Assembly: GCF_026342835.1 (NCBI RefSeq)
Contig: NZ_JAPEMI010000001.1
Location: 7,880,501-7,944,500 of the forward strand
DNA length: 64,000 nucleotides
From: Streptomyces sp. NBC_00154
Lineage (GTDB): Bacteria > Actinomycetota > Actinomycetes > Streptomycetales > Streptomycetaceae
Direction of reading: 5' to 3'
Under the pieces are notes generated by a model, which worked only from the letters and a program-made list of their open reading frames with translations, ran no database searches and was not told the DNA's origin. The translations under genes were made by a program, and so were the position numbers. Shown piece after piece: positions 34,914 to 43,677 of this stretch; the stretch's first letter is position 1, and the number at the start of each line of letters is the position of its first letter.

Positions 34914-35762
34914 TCAGATGTGAAGGCGCAGGTAGACCAGGAGAGCGTCGTCCGGTACGTCTTCCAAATAGCGCTGCACGGCGAGGTACGACCCCGGTGC
35001 GATGTCCGGTGCGTGGGGGCACACGGCACGGCCGCCGCAGGCGCTGTGGAGCCCTTCCTCGCCGTCCCCGTACCACCAGCCCTCCAGGGTGAGCACGTTG
35101 TCGAAGCCCGGCCACCTCGAGTGATCACGGATGAAATCCTCGCGGGAGAGACCGCCGACGCTCTGGAGGGGATCGTGGCAGTCCAGGAAACTGGTGCCGT
35201 AACGGTGGCTGCGGGCTGCGCTCTTGAGCTCGTCGAGGGCCGACAGGTAAGCCCCAACGAGAGGCTGTGCCCTGTAGCGCTCATAGGCCGGCGTCCAAGG
35301 GTCCGGCTCCCCCTCCATGCGGAACAGGAGGAAGGGCGGTACGTCCATCTCCGCCTTGCTGCGTTCCACAAATAGCTCGAGCGGCTCGGGAGCGGGATGG
35401 CGGCCGGACAGCTCCACCCACAGGTCCCAAGCGCGGCCCGCCAGGGCGACGGACTCGGTGTGGGTCGCGCTGAAGTCCAGTAGGCCGCGCGGGCCGCCCG
35501 CGCACATGCCGGGCAGACTGGGCGCGTTTGTGCCGTCGAACCGCGGCCGGTCGTGGAGGAGGCGCGGATCCGACTCGAAGCCGGCCAGGACAGCAAATCC
35601 GGACCCCTCGGCACCACCGTAGATCCGGTAGTGGTCCCAGATATCGAACTCCCCGCCGAGCCCCCTCTCCCGTTCGAACGGAGCCATCGCCTCCGCGAGC
35701 GCCGCGTCCACCCGCCCTGCCGCCGAACCCGGCAGGCACACCACTATCCTCATTCCGGTCAT
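34914..35762 (-). CDS. Hypothetical protein
   Basis: 282 residues from ATG 35762 (ATG 35753 also possible). It begins MRIVVCLPGSAAGRVDAALAEAM, with FDIWDHYRIYGG, FAVLAGFESDPRLLHD, VPPFLLFRMEGEPDPW and a C-terminal DNVLTLEGWWYGDGEEGLH. It is soluble, with no signal or membrane segment and no catalytic signature I recognise. Codon use is normal, supporting a real gene. Confidence 0.68.
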   Translation of the reverse strand: MTGMRIVVCLPGSAAGRVDAALAEAMAPFERERGLGGEFDIWDHYRIYGGAEGSGFAVLAGFESDPRLLHDRPRFDGTNAPSLPGMCAGGPRGLLDFSATHTESVALAGRAWDLWVELSGRHPAPEPLELFVERSKAEMDVPPFLLFRMEGEPDPWTPAYERYRAQPLVGAYLSALDELKSAARSHRYGTSFLDCHDPLQSVGGLSREDFIRDHSRWPGFDNVLTLEGWWYGDGEEGLHSACGGRAVCPHAPDIAPGSYLAVQRYLEDVPDDALLVYLRLHI

Positions 35763-36264
35763 GACCTGATCATGCCGAAGGGACGGCAAGCGCCTCCAGC
35801 CGGTTTCGTACGGGCGTTGGATGGAGGCTGCTTGCCGGTGGCGGTTCCCCTTCCGGCCTGGGGCATGCCGGTGGGGTGGGTTCCGGCGGTCGGGCCGTGC
35901 GTGTTGGCTGTGGGGCATGCTCGCTGCTCGACCATGACGCGCTCGCGAGGTGGGCGTCGGGGACTGGGCCCGCGCCGTGGCACTGACGGCGTAAGAAAAC
36001 CGGCGGGGCTTGTGGGCCCCGCCGGGTGCATCCCCCGCTTCCCCTGAGAGGGAATCAGGAGGGGGCCATCGTATGCCGCGGGGTGGGTGTGTGGATCGCG
36101 CGGGGGTGGCGGCCTGGGGGCAACGACGTTGGGCCCTCGCAGTTCTGACATGACGTGGTCATTCAGATTTTACTGCCGATCATCTACCCGCATAGACCCC
36201 GGCGGCGCCATCCTGTACCCGCACCTCACACCACGCCCAACACCCAGCACAGGAGCGCTCACGC
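35763..36264. other. Intergenic region with a strong hairpin
   Basis: Between two divergently oriented genes, 500 bp without a convincing CDS. It must hold promoters in both directions and contains the perfect hairpin listed separately at 36000-36025. Confidence 0.4.
36000..36025. terminator. Perfect 10-bp hairpin
   Basis: CCGGCGGGGC (36000-36009) and GCCCCGCCGG (36016-36025), loop TTGTGG. It resembles an actinomycete terminator without a T-run, but no complete gene ends just before it on either strand, so the gene it served may be lost. Confidence 0.5.
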
Positions 36265-36906
36265 ATGCCCAGAATCACCCGCCGCAGCATCACCGCCACC
36301 CTCGCCGCCACCCTCGCCGCAGCCCTCACCCTGCTCGGCACCACACCCGCCCAGGCCGCCCTGCCCACCCCTGTCAGCGCCGCCACCGCCCGCTCCTACC
36401 TGGCGTCGATGCCCGCCACCGCCGAGTCGCACGGCTCGACGTACGACCGTGCGTTGTTCCCGCACTGGATCACCATCTCCGGCACCTGCGACACCCGGGA
36501 GACCGTCCTCAAGCGCGACGGCTCCGGCGTCGTCACCGACTCGTCCTGCGCCGCGACGTCGGGCAGCTGGTACTCGCCGTACGACGGCGCGACCTGGTAC
36601 GCCGCGTCCGACCTCGACATCGACCACATGGTCCCGCTCTCCGAGGCGTGGGCGTCCGGCGCGTGGGCGTGGAGCACTTCCCAGCGTCAGGCCTTCGCCA
36701 ACGACCTGACTCGCCCTCAGCTCATCGCGGTCACGGACAACGTCAATCAGTCCAAGGGTGACCAGGACCCGGGCACCTGGTGGCCGTCCGTCACCAGCTA
36801 CAAGTGCACCTACGCGCGCGCCTGGGTGCAGGTGAAGTACTACTACGGCCTGACCGTCGACAGCACGGAGAAGAGCGCGCTGTCGTCGGTGCTGAACGGC
36901 TGCTGA
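36265..36906 (+). CDS. Secreted HNH nuclease
   Basis: 213 residues from ATG 36265 with AGGAGC upstream. Signal peptide LAAALTLLGTTPAQAALPTP. The core SDLDIDHMVPLSEAWASG, then FANDLTRPQLIAVTDNVNQSKGDQDP, is the HNH (DUF1524-like) motif with catalytic histidine in DIDH and the downstream Asn; cysteines frame the domain. It is an extracellular nuclease, possibly for nutrient scavenging or attack. A near-identical but frameshifted copy lies at 29942-30584 on the opposite strand. Confidence 0.88.
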   Translation: MPRITRRSITATLAATLAAALTLLGTTPAQAALPTPVSAATARSYLASMPATAESHGSTYDRALFPHWITISGTCDTRETVLKRDGSGVVTDSSCAATSGSWYSPYDGATWYAASDLDIDHMVPLSEAWASGAWAWSTSQRQAFANDLTRPQLIAVTDNVNQSKGDQDPGTWWPSVTSYKCTYARAWVQVKYYYGLTVDSTEKSALSSVLNGC

Positions 36907-37204
36907 CCGGCCGACTCGCGGTTCACGGGTTCTACTGACAGCAAGTCTCACAAGGTCGCATACTGGCGGCCGGTCCGTCCGTTCCCGGCTCACGCGGTGC
37001 ACACACGGCCCCGTCGCGCTCTTCCCCTGAAGCGCGGCGGGGCCGCCGCACGCCCGCACTCGCCCCGCTTCTGATGGGTTGTGAGCATTGGGAAAATCGA
37101 AGGCGTTCGACCTCGACAACCGATACGTTCACGTCTGTCATCAGGTGTCACTTCCTGTTCGAAGATCCACCGTTGACCGTACAGACCCGACACCACCGGC
37201 AGAT

Positions 37205-37375
37205 GTTGGTGAGCATGACCAGGGAGTGCGATGGGTCGAACGTGATGGGGTTCTTGTGCATCAGGTTCGCCTCGATCGGGTCACCACCCGTGAGCCGCTT
37301 CATCGTCGATTCAGTGAACCGCTTGCCCTGCTCCGTCTCGGAGCAGAACACCATGCGGGCGCCGCGCAGCCGCAT
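37205..37375 (-). pseudogene. Phage/plasmid primase (P4-type), internal fragment
   Basis: MRLRGARMVFCSETEQGKRF, then TMKRLTGGDPIEANLMHKN and ITFDPSHSLVMLTN, is the sensor region of D5/P4-family helicase-primases of phages and integrative plasmids. The match stops at LTN and becomes unrelated sequence. It marks the former presence of an integrative element. Confidence 0.72.
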
Positions 37376-37911
37376 CTGTGCGACATCTCGTGAGTTCCCG
37401 TGACTTCTGCTGGGCTCCAGAGTCCCTGGCCTGGGGCTTCTCCCTCGTTGGCGTACTCGGCCGGATTGTGACGTAACTTCAGAATTCCTGAAGCATTCTC
37501 GTTTCGTCCGACCATTCCGAGGCCTGATCGAAGTCGAGGCGGTTCGGGCTGACGGCGCTGGCGGCGGCGGTGGTGAAGGACCTCAGCAGATTCTGGAGAA
37601 CTCACGGGATCCGCGCCGTAGCAGTTCCCGTCGGCTGATCAAACGTCGAAGGCTGGAGTCACCTCGTATGGCTCCGGCCTTTCGCGTGTGCGTGGCTGTC
37701 CTCGCCCCGGGTGCCCAACTCGAAGCGATCTTCTTCGGCGAAAAGGTGATCTTTTTTAGCAAAACAGATGTGTCTCCTGTACAACCCTTCCTTCCCATGC
37801 GGTGTCAAACACGGCGCCGGACATAGGAACGGCGCCGCCGGCGAAGAGGCACCGATCAACCTCGCTGCCCGACGACCCACGCGGGTCCGGCTGACTCCCG
37901 AGGGCTGAGCA
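37376..37911. other. Gene-poor stretch, somewhat lower GC
   Basis: About 536 bp between the primase fossil and the zinc-ribbon gene. A short AT-rich patch (GGTGATCTTTTTTAGC around 37745) stands out. No protein family, tRNA or repeat was recognised. Confidence 0.35.
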
Positions 37912-38433
37912 ATGACGCCGGAAGAGTACGAGCGTTGGCATGTCCGGAACTGCGCACGCTGCGGCCGTCGGGCGGCGAAGTCGGCGGAACGGTCGGACGG
38001 CACAATTTTCCGGACCTGCTACGACCGCGCGATGTGCGTCCGCGGCTCCTGCCCCAACTGCCGAACCGACCGGCTACTACCCGGTCTGGACACCGTCGGC
38101 AATTCGATCTGCCGCGACTGCGCCGGCATCACCCGCGACTTCTTCTGCGACCGTTGCAGCTTCGAAGGACTCCTACTCGGCGGGCGTCTCTGCGAACGCT
38201 GCACCCTCGCCCGCCTCCTCGACGACGGCACCGGACACGTCGCGCTTCCGCTGCAACCACTGATCACCACCCTGCTGAAGATGGACCGGCCCAAGAGCCG
38301 ACTCATCTGGCTCCGCAACCCCAACGTCGTCCGCCTCCTCCGGGGCCTGGCCACCGGCACCATCCCGCTCACCCACGACGAGCTGCACCAGGAAACACCC
38401 TGGCGAACCGTCGCTCACCTGCGCGACTGCTGA
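37912..38433 (+). CDS. Cys-rich zinc-ribbon protein upstream of an integrase-like gene
   Basis: 173 residues with at least six CxxC pairs (CARCGRR, GSCPNCRTDRLLPG, ICRDCAG, FCDRCSFEG, RLCERCTL), then a helical C-terminal part (LLKMDRPKSRLIWLRNPNVVRLLRG). It ends TGATG, the TGA overlapping the ATG of the next gene by one base. The end (VAHLRDC stop) followed by MDSCVLPPVDRQL reads as if it could once have been one longer protein with a lost base. Either coupled genes or a split gene; zinc-dependent DNA binding is likely. Confidence 0.65.
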   Translation: MTPEEYERWHVRNCARCGRRAAKSAERSDGTIFRTCYDRAMCVRGSCPNCRTDRLLPGLDTVGNSICRDCAGITRDFFCDRCSFEGLLLGGRLCERCTLARLLDDGTGHVALPLQPLITTLLKMDRPKSRLIWLRNPNVVRLLRGLATGTIPLTHDELHQETPWRTVAHLRDC

Positions 38434-39365
38434 TGGACAGCTGCGTCCTGCCGCCCGTCGACCGACAGCTCATGCTCTATCAGCGTTGGCTGACCGAACG
38501 ACTCGCCGGCATCGAGAACCCCGAACACCGTCGGCGTCTTCAGCACTTCGTCACCTGGCATCAGTTGCGACACCTGCGGAGCAAAGCGGAGAAGGGGCCT
38601 CTGGGACGCTCCCAGACCAGCCAGGCGAAACAGGAGATCACCCAGGCTGGCGCCTTCCTCGCCTGGCTCGCCGACCGAGGCCGCACCATCGAACACTGCC
38701 AGCAGGCCGACCTCGATGCCTGGCACACCGCGAAGCTGGCCACCCGGCGCCCGGCCCAGACGTTCCTGCGCTGGTGCATGAAGACGAGCCGGATGCCCCG
38801 CCTCACCCTGCCACCCCAGGTCATCAACCAGGACCAAGCGCCGCTGCACCAGCACCGCCGACTCGCCATCCTCCGGCGGACCCTCAACGACGACTCCCTG
38901 TCCCTGCGAGCCCGGGTCGCCGCCGCACTCGTTCTCCTCTACGCGCAACCCGTCACCCGCATCGTCCGCCTCACTGTCAATGACGTCATCGACGACGGGG
39001 CCACCGTCACCATCCGGCTGGGAGACCCGCCGTCCCCACTTCCGGAGCCCGTCGCTGACCTCATGCGGGCATACGTCCACTCCTGCCAGCACCTGCCCTA
39101 CGCCAGCAGCAGAAGCTCACAGTGGCTTTTCCCGGGCCGCCAGCCCGGACAGCCGATGAATCCGGTCAGCCTCCAAGTCCACCTGCGGAAGATCGGCGTC
39201 CCACCGCAACGCGGCAGGAGCTCCGCGATCCACCAACTCGTCCTCCAGGCCCCGGCCCCCGTCATCGCGAAGGCGCTCGGCTACCACGACAAGACAGCCA
39301 CCCGCCTGGTCACCGAAGGCGGAGGAACCTGGAGCCGATACGCCCCCGGCGACCACATACGCTGA
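38433..39365 (+). CDS. Tyrosine-recombinase-like protein
   Basis: 310 residues. The N-terminal part (LSRSQTSQAKQEI-like helices, GAFLAWLADRGRTIEHCQQADLDAW) resembles the core-binding region of phage integrases. The C-terminal part has a possible first Arg box (QPVTRIVRLTVNDV) and SAIHQLVLQAPAPVIAKALGYHDKTA. The usual HxLR and terminal Tyr box are not clear, so it may be a divergent or inactive recombinase. It is coupled to the zinc-ribbon gene. Confidence 0.6.
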   Translation: MDSCVLPPVDRQLMLYQRWLTERLAGIENPEHRRRLQHFVTWHQLRHLRSKAEKGPLGRSQTSQAKQEITQAGAFLAWLADRGRTIEHCQQADLDAWHTAKLATRRPAQTFLRWCMKTSRMPRLTLPPQVINQDQAPLHQHRRLAILRRTLNDDSLSLRARVAAALVLLYAQPVTRIVRLTVNDVIDDGATVTIRLGDPPSPLPEPVADLMRAYVHSCQHLPYASSRSSQWLFPGRQPGQPMNPVSLQVHLRKIGVPPQRGRSSAIHQLVLQAPAPVIAKALGYHDKTATRLVTEGGGTWSRYAPGDHIR

Positions 39366-39446
39366 CGGGGGGCGCCATGGTTGCTCTGGCGGGCCAACCT
39401 CCCGGGACCGGCATGATGTCAGTACCAGGTGGCATGCTCTGCCGCC

Positions 39447-39983
39447 ATGAACAAAGAGCAGTTCTGGCAGCTCATCGAGGCAGTCCGCAACCAGGCGTCC
39501 AACCCGGACGACGGAGAAGTTGTCGCCCGCCGGGTAGCCTCGCAACTGGCCACGCACCCGGCCGAGGAGATCGTCGCCGCTCAGCAGGTGTTGTGGGACC
39601 TGATGGCCGACTCTTACACGAATCCTCTGTGGGCCGCTGCCTACGTGATCAACGGCGGATGCTCCGACGACGGCTTCGACTACTTCCGCGGCTGGCTGAT
39701 CGCGCAGGGACGCGAGGTCTTCGAGCGCATAGTTGCTGACCCCGATGCCCTCGCAGAAGTGCCCATCGTGCGAGCTGCAGCGGCCGACGGAATTGATCTC
39801 GATTGTGAGGAGGCGCTGAGCATCGTCTGGAACGCACACGTCATGGCGACCGGCAAGCAACTCCCGGACGACGCATTCACCATCCGATACCCGGAGCTGG
39901 ACCCCACCTGGGACTTCGACTTCGACGACCAAGGCGAAATGACTCGCCACCTGCCACGCTTGGCAGCTCTCTACCTGGAGTAA
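39447..39983 (+). CDS. DUF4240-domain protein
   Basis: 178 residues from ATG 39447. The opening MNKEQFWQLIEAVRNQA, the central FDYFRGWLIAQGREVFERIVADPDAL and the late ADGIDLDCEEALSIVWNA are the DUF4240 pattern, common and uncharacterised in Streptomyces. The stop codon TAA (39981-39983) is itself the target-site duplication of the IS5 element that follows, so the insertion left the protein intact. Confidence 0.8.
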   Translation: MNKEQFWQLIEAVRNQASNPDDGEVVARRVASQLATHPAEEIVAAQQVLWDLMADSYTNPLWAAAYVINGGCSDDGFDYFRGWLIAQGREVFERIVADPDALAEVPIVRAAAADGIDLDCEEALSIVWNAHVMATGKQLPDDAFTIRYPELDPTWDFDFDDQGEMTRHLPRLAALYLE

Positions 39984-40081
39984 GAAGCCGTATCTCAACC
40001 GAACGTGATCGTTTGATTCTTGCTGGTCGGGCATGGCTTCGCTCGGGGTGAGGGAGGGATGCGGCGTCTTGTGTCCGCTTC

Positions 40082-40633
40082 ATGGCCGAGGGGTGCGCGG
40101 TGGCGTCGGTGCTGGGAATGCTGGAGGAGCGGGAGGCGGCTGCCCGTGTGCGGGTGGAGGGTCTGCGGGAGGAAGTCACGCGGTTGGCAGAGGTGTTGGA
40201 GGCCGCGGAGATCGAGCTGGACCGGCGGGTGATCGCGCGGGAGGAGCTGGTCGAGGCCCTGGCAGTCTCTGAGGCCGAGTCCACGGCCGTGACCGGGACC
40301 TGGGCGGAGAAGGAAGTGGCGCCGTCGCTCGCGTCGGTGCCGGGCTCGACGGTGCCGCCCTGGCGGGAAGGGCTGCCGGTGACGGTTCTGGCGCCGGACT
40401 ATCAGCGGATTCTGGGCGTGCTGGAACAGCAGCGATCAGCGGGTCACGGGCCGCTTCGAGCCAAGGAGCTCGCGGTGGAGCTGGGCCTGGAGACGACGCC
40501 GGCGAAGGTCGAGGGGGTGCGGTCGAAGGCCAGGCGGCTGGCGGAGCGCGGGTGGCTCCTCTTGGAGGCGTCGGGGGCATTCAGTGCCGGTCGGCGGCCC
40601 GTGACCGGGCCAGGCGCCGGCTCATCCGTGTGA
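40082..40633 (+). CDS. IS passenger: coiled-coil plus winged-helix protein
   Basis: 183 residues (starts at GTG 40100 or ATG 40118 are also possible). Residues about 12-70 form an amphipathic coiled coil (LEEREAAARVRVEGLREEV, then AEVLEAAEIELDRRV). A Pro/Ser linker follows, then a winged-helix-like domain (YQRILGVLEQQRSAGHGP, LRAKELAVELGLETTPAKVEGVRSKARRLAERGWL). It lies wholly inside the IS5 terminal repeats and overlaps the transposase tail by 53 bp, so it travels with the element. A DNA-binding helper or regulator of transposition is plausible but unproven. Confidence 0.65.
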   Translation: MAEGCAVASVLGMLEEREAAARVRVEGLREEVTRLAEVLEAAEIELDRRVIAREELVEALAVSEAESTAVTGTWAEKEVAPSLASVPGSTVPPWREGLPVTVLAPDYQRILGVLEQQRSAGHGPLRAKELAVELGLETTPAKVEGVRSKARRLAERGWLLLEASGAFSAGRRPVTGPGAGSSV

Positions 40634-41501
40634 CCATCGACCACTGGATCATCGCCTCGCTGGTAGCGGTGAGGGTCTCGTAATCGCGGGCCAGACGGCG
40701 GGAGTTCATCAGCCACGCGAACGTGCGCTCCACCACCCACCGCCTCGGCAGCACCACGAACCCCTCCGTGTCGTCGATGCGTTTGACGACCTCCAAAGCC
40801 AGGGCGAGTTTGTGTCGGCACCAGTCGACGATGGAGCCGGTGTAGCTGCCGTCGGCCCAGACGAGGGTGATGTCGCGATGCAGGCGACGCAGACGCCCCA
40901 GTAGGCCCACCGCCGCTTCTCGGTCGCCGATGTTCGCGGCCGTGACCGCGACGACCAGCAGCAGGCCGAGCGTGTCGGTCACGATGTGCCGTTTGCGGCC
41001 CGGCACCTTCTTCCCGCCGTCGTATCCGCGTGAGACGGACGGCACCGTCGCCGCGGCCCGCACCGACTGCGCGTCGATGATCCCCGCGCTCGGTTTTGCC
41101 TCGCGCCCCTCGCGTTCACGGACCCGCTCGCGCAGCCGGTCGTGGAACTCCGCGATCAGCCCGTGCTCGCGCCAGCGGCGGAAGAAGGCATAGACCCGGC
41201 CCCAGGCGGGGAAGTCCGCGGGCATCGCCCGCCACGAGATCCCGCCCGCGACCAGATAACGGATCGCGTCCAGCATCTGCCGGTGACAGTAGCCCTCGGG
41301 CTGCCCGCCCCTGCCCGCAAGCCAGGACGGCACCGGCAGCAGCGGGCGGATGGCCGCCCACTCCGCGTCCGTCATGTCCGACGGATACCGGCGTGCCCGG
41401 TCCGGATGATCGGCGGCGTTCCCGTACACATGCGCGAGGCAATCACACGATGGGGCGGCCGAGTTGAAATCAACGGGTGCGGACGCGTACAACAACGACA
41501 C
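40581..41501 (-). CDS. IS5-family transposase
   Basis: 306 residues from GTG/ATG 41501; an internal ATG at 41375 (MTDAEWAAIRPLLP) is an alternative. The DDE blocks are AGIIDAQSVRAAATV (first D), LVWADGSYTGSIV (second D) and WVVERTFAWLMNSRRLARDYE (glutamate). The N-terminal HTH-containing DUF4096-like region (MLDAIRYLVAGGISWRAMP) is complete. Intact and probably functional. Confidence 0.88.
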   Translation of the reverse strand: MSLLYASAPVDFNSAAPSCDCLAHVYGNAADHPDRARRYPSDMTDAEWAAIRPLLPVPSWLAGRGGQPEGYCHRQMLDAIRYLVAGGISWRAMPADFPAWGRVYAFFRRWREHGLIAEFHDRLRERVREREGREAKPSAGIIDAQSVRAAATVPSVSRGYDGGKKVPGRKRHIVTDTLGLLLVVAVTAANIGDREAAVGLLGRLRRLHRDITLVWADGSYTGSIVDWCRHKLALALEVVKRIDDTEGFVVLPRRWVVERTFAWLMNSRRLARDYETLTATSEAMIQWSMVTRMSRRLARSRAADRH

Positions 41502-41779
41502 CAGGGCCTCCCGGCATTGCTCGGTTTGATTCGCATCTCTGAGCTACCGAGAGGCCCTGTCTTCATGCGCGTACCACCGGAAGATCACCCGACCAGGACC
41601 CCTGTTCGACCCGCACGTTCCAAGATCGGTTGAGATACGGCTTCTAAGCGGCGAATCGCGATCACGAGACACCCAGCGGAGGCGAGACTTCCCGGCGATG
41701 ACTGTCTGTCACGCCCTGAGGACAAGAATCGGTCTCCGCTGACGAATACGCGACACCTCAACATGCGAGCCCACCAGTC

Positions 41780-42169
41780 CTAATGGAAGTACTGGATGCC
41801 GGGGAAGAGCTGGGCGGTCTTGGAATCGGCCGGGAAGCCGACCAGGCCGATGAAACGGTGCGGCCTGCCGAGAGCCCAGAAAGTGTCACCGGGGGCATAG
41901 TCGGCGGGACGAACGTGCACCGTGTCGGCGGGCCGGTACTGGCGTTACAGGCGCACCCCATGGGCGTTGCAGACCAGGGCCAGGGACTCGAACACCGCGA
42001 AGTGGCTCTCGTCGTCCATGCCCGGGGCACTGTCTGTCTCGGCGCTGTCTCCGGTGAAGTGGACGGTGCCCACCGGGGAGCCACCTGGTGACAATCCCCC
42101 CGCAAGAACTACGCCGGGACCAGCCCGGTCACCCGCAGCGCCAGGCGTTCTCCGCCCTGCGCGCCTCAC
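41780..42169 (-). pseudogene. Hypothetical protein with an in-frame stop
   Basis: Reading through one TAA near 41955 gives a continuous product: GTVHFTGDSAETDSAPGMDD, ESHFAVFESLALVCNAHGVRL, stop, RQYRPADTVHVRPADYAPGD, TFWALGRPHRFIGLVGFPAD, and TAQLFPGIQYFH. Both halves have protein-like composition. The family is not recognised. Confidence 0.5.
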
Positions 42170-42406
42170 CGGGCGCCCGCCGCTACTACGAGAAGCAGCG
42201 AGCCCGGGAGACCGGCTACAACGCCGCCCTCCGCCCAGTCGGCAACCGGCTCGTCGGCATCCTCCACGGATGCCTCAAGACCTGCTGCCGCCCTCCGCCC
42301 AGTCGGCAACCGGCTCGTCGGCATCCTCCACGGATGCCTCAAGACCTGCACCCTCTACGACGAAGCGACCGCCTGGTCACACCATGCACGCCTCCATGCC
42401 GCTTGA
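42104..42406 (+). pseudogene. IS110-family transposase, C-terminal fragment
   Basis: KNYAGTSPVTRS, then FSALRASPGARRYYEKQRAR and NRLVGILHGCLKTC with the tail LYDEATAWSHHARLHAA, are IS110-type C-terminal segments. An internal deletion, a frame change and a 64-bp tandem duplication separate them. The N-terminal DEDD half is missing. Confidence 0.7.
42223..42350. repeat. 64-bp tandem duplication, two copies
   Basis: The segment starting GCCGCCCTCCGCCCAGTCGG occurs at 42223 and again at 42287, nearly identical over the 64-bp period and both ending in CTCAAGACCTGC. Because 64 is not a multiple of three, it shifts the IS110 frame. Confidence 0.85.
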
Positions 42407-42551
42407 CCTCAAACGTCGTGGGGTGTCTGACCCGCCACCGGACCACCCCGTAGGGAGCGACAGCCGCATGATGCAGACCGCACCCCCGCCCCAGCTCCGG
42501 GTGCTCAACGACACGCGCTCTGAAGTAGCAGCCACACACCACAACGTCATC

Positions 42552-42577
42552 GGCCCACCACGGGATCGTGGTGGGCC
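42552..42577 (-). terminator. Strong terminator of the M23 peptidase gene
   Basis: GGCCCACCACG (42552-42562) and CGTGGTGGGCC (42567-42577) form a perfect 11-bp stem with a GGAT loop, about 45 bp past the peptidase stop on the minus strand. Confidence 0.7.
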
Positions 42578-42621
42578 CATTGACGGCCGCGGGTGGTGGG
42601 CAGGCCGTGCCCGGTACCGGG

Positions 42622-43575
42622 TCAGGCGGTGCAGCCGCTGGTCGGCAGGCTGCCCAGGCTGGGCGGCGTACGGCCGTCGTAGATCGCCAGCAGATAGCTC
42701 TGCGGGCAGCGCGCCACGCCGTCGCTCGTCCTGATCTCCACGTGCAGGTGCGGCGCGCCGGAGTTACCAGTGTCTCCGGTGGTGCCCACCCGTGTGCCGG
42801 CCGCCACTTGGGCGCCATCGGCCACCGAGCGCGCACTGAGGTGGCAGTAGACGAAGCGCGAACCATCCGGCTGGAGCAGCCGGATGCCGATTCCGCAGGA
42901 TGCGCTGTCGTAGTGGTCGACGACGCTGCCCTTGATCGCGTAGGCCGGGAGGTAGCTCACGATCAGATCGACGGCCGGCGTGGAGTTCCAGTGCGAGGCC
43001 GCGTAGTCCGCCCTGCCGACAGCAGTCCGGGCCAGCGGCAGAGAATAGCCGGACGGCGTGCCGCCACCGCCGTTGCCGCCGACGAGACTCTGCCAGGTCT
43101 GCGAGCCGACCCGACCGTCGACGGCGAGACCGTGGGAGCTCTGGTACGAGCGCACGGCGCTGTCGGTGACGGGTCCGAACTGCCCGTCCACGGGTAGGCC
43201 CGCGCCGTACAGATTGAGCTGGAGCTGCGCCGCCCGCACCGCGTCGCCGCTCGCCCCCTGGCTCACGGAGACGATCAGGTGCGGCCATGTCTCCGAGCCG
43301 ATCGTCCCGTCGGCGGTCAGGCCGCGGGCGGACTGGAAACTGACCACGGCCGAGCGGGTGGCCGGTCCGAACTGCCCGTCCGCCGCGATGCCGTACCCGT
43401 GGTGCCGCAACAGATACTGCGCAGTCTGGGTGTCCGCGCCGCTCACGCCCTGGCTGAGCGACGGCCACGCGGGCAGTGCGCCGGCCGGGGTTGCCGGCAG
43501 CAGGGCGAGGAGGAACGCAGCCACCCCTGTCACTACGGCGACTAGGATCGAACGAGATCTCCCTGAGGGCATCAT
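42622..43575 (-). CDS. Secreted M23 peptidase with two peptidoglycan-binding domains
   Basis: 317 residues. Signal peptide LVAVVTGVAAFLLALLPATPAGA. Two PG_binding_1 repeats follow (about 40-100 and 105-165, each with DGxFGPxTxxAV and DGxxGxxTW motifs), a Gly/Ser linker, then an M23/LytM domain with SHWNSTPAVDLIV (H195, D203), YCHLSARSV (H245) and HLHVEI (H278). It is a zinc endopeptidase that cuts peptidoglycan cross-links. It adds to the wall-lysis set at 31.2-34.0 kb. Confidence 0.9.
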   Translation of the reverse strand: MMPSGRSRSILVAVVTGVAAFLLALLPATPAGALPAWPSLSQGVSGADTQTAQYLLRHHGYGIAADGQFGPATRSAVVSFQSARGLTADGTIGSETWPHLIVSVSQGASGDAVRAAQLQLNLYGAGLPVDGQFGPVTDSAVRSYQSSHGLAVDGRVGSQTWQSLVGGNGGGGTPSGYSLPLARTAVGRADYAASHWNSTPAVDLIVSYLPAYAIKGSVVDHYDSASCGIGIRLLQPDGSRFVYCHLSARSVADGAQVAAGTRVGTTGDTGNSGAPHLHVEIRTSDGVARCPQSYLLAIYDGRTPPSLGSLPTSGCTA

Positions 43576-43677
43576 GCCAAGGCCTTCCGTCGGGCGGCGG
43601 GGGACTGTGCCGCAGCAGGCTACGGCCGTTCCTCAAGCACGGTCCAGACCTCGCACACGTCCAGGGAGCGGGCCGCT

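Larger units (their letters stand above)
39984..41644. mobile_element. IS5-family insertion sequence with a passenger gene, 1,661 bp
   Basis: The left end GAAGCCGTATCTCAACCGA (39984-40002) is repeated as its exact complement at the right end (41626-41644). TAA lies outside each end (39981-39983 and 41645-41647). Inside are the transposase on the minus strand and a second gene on the plus strand whose 3' ends overlap. Confidence 0.85.
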
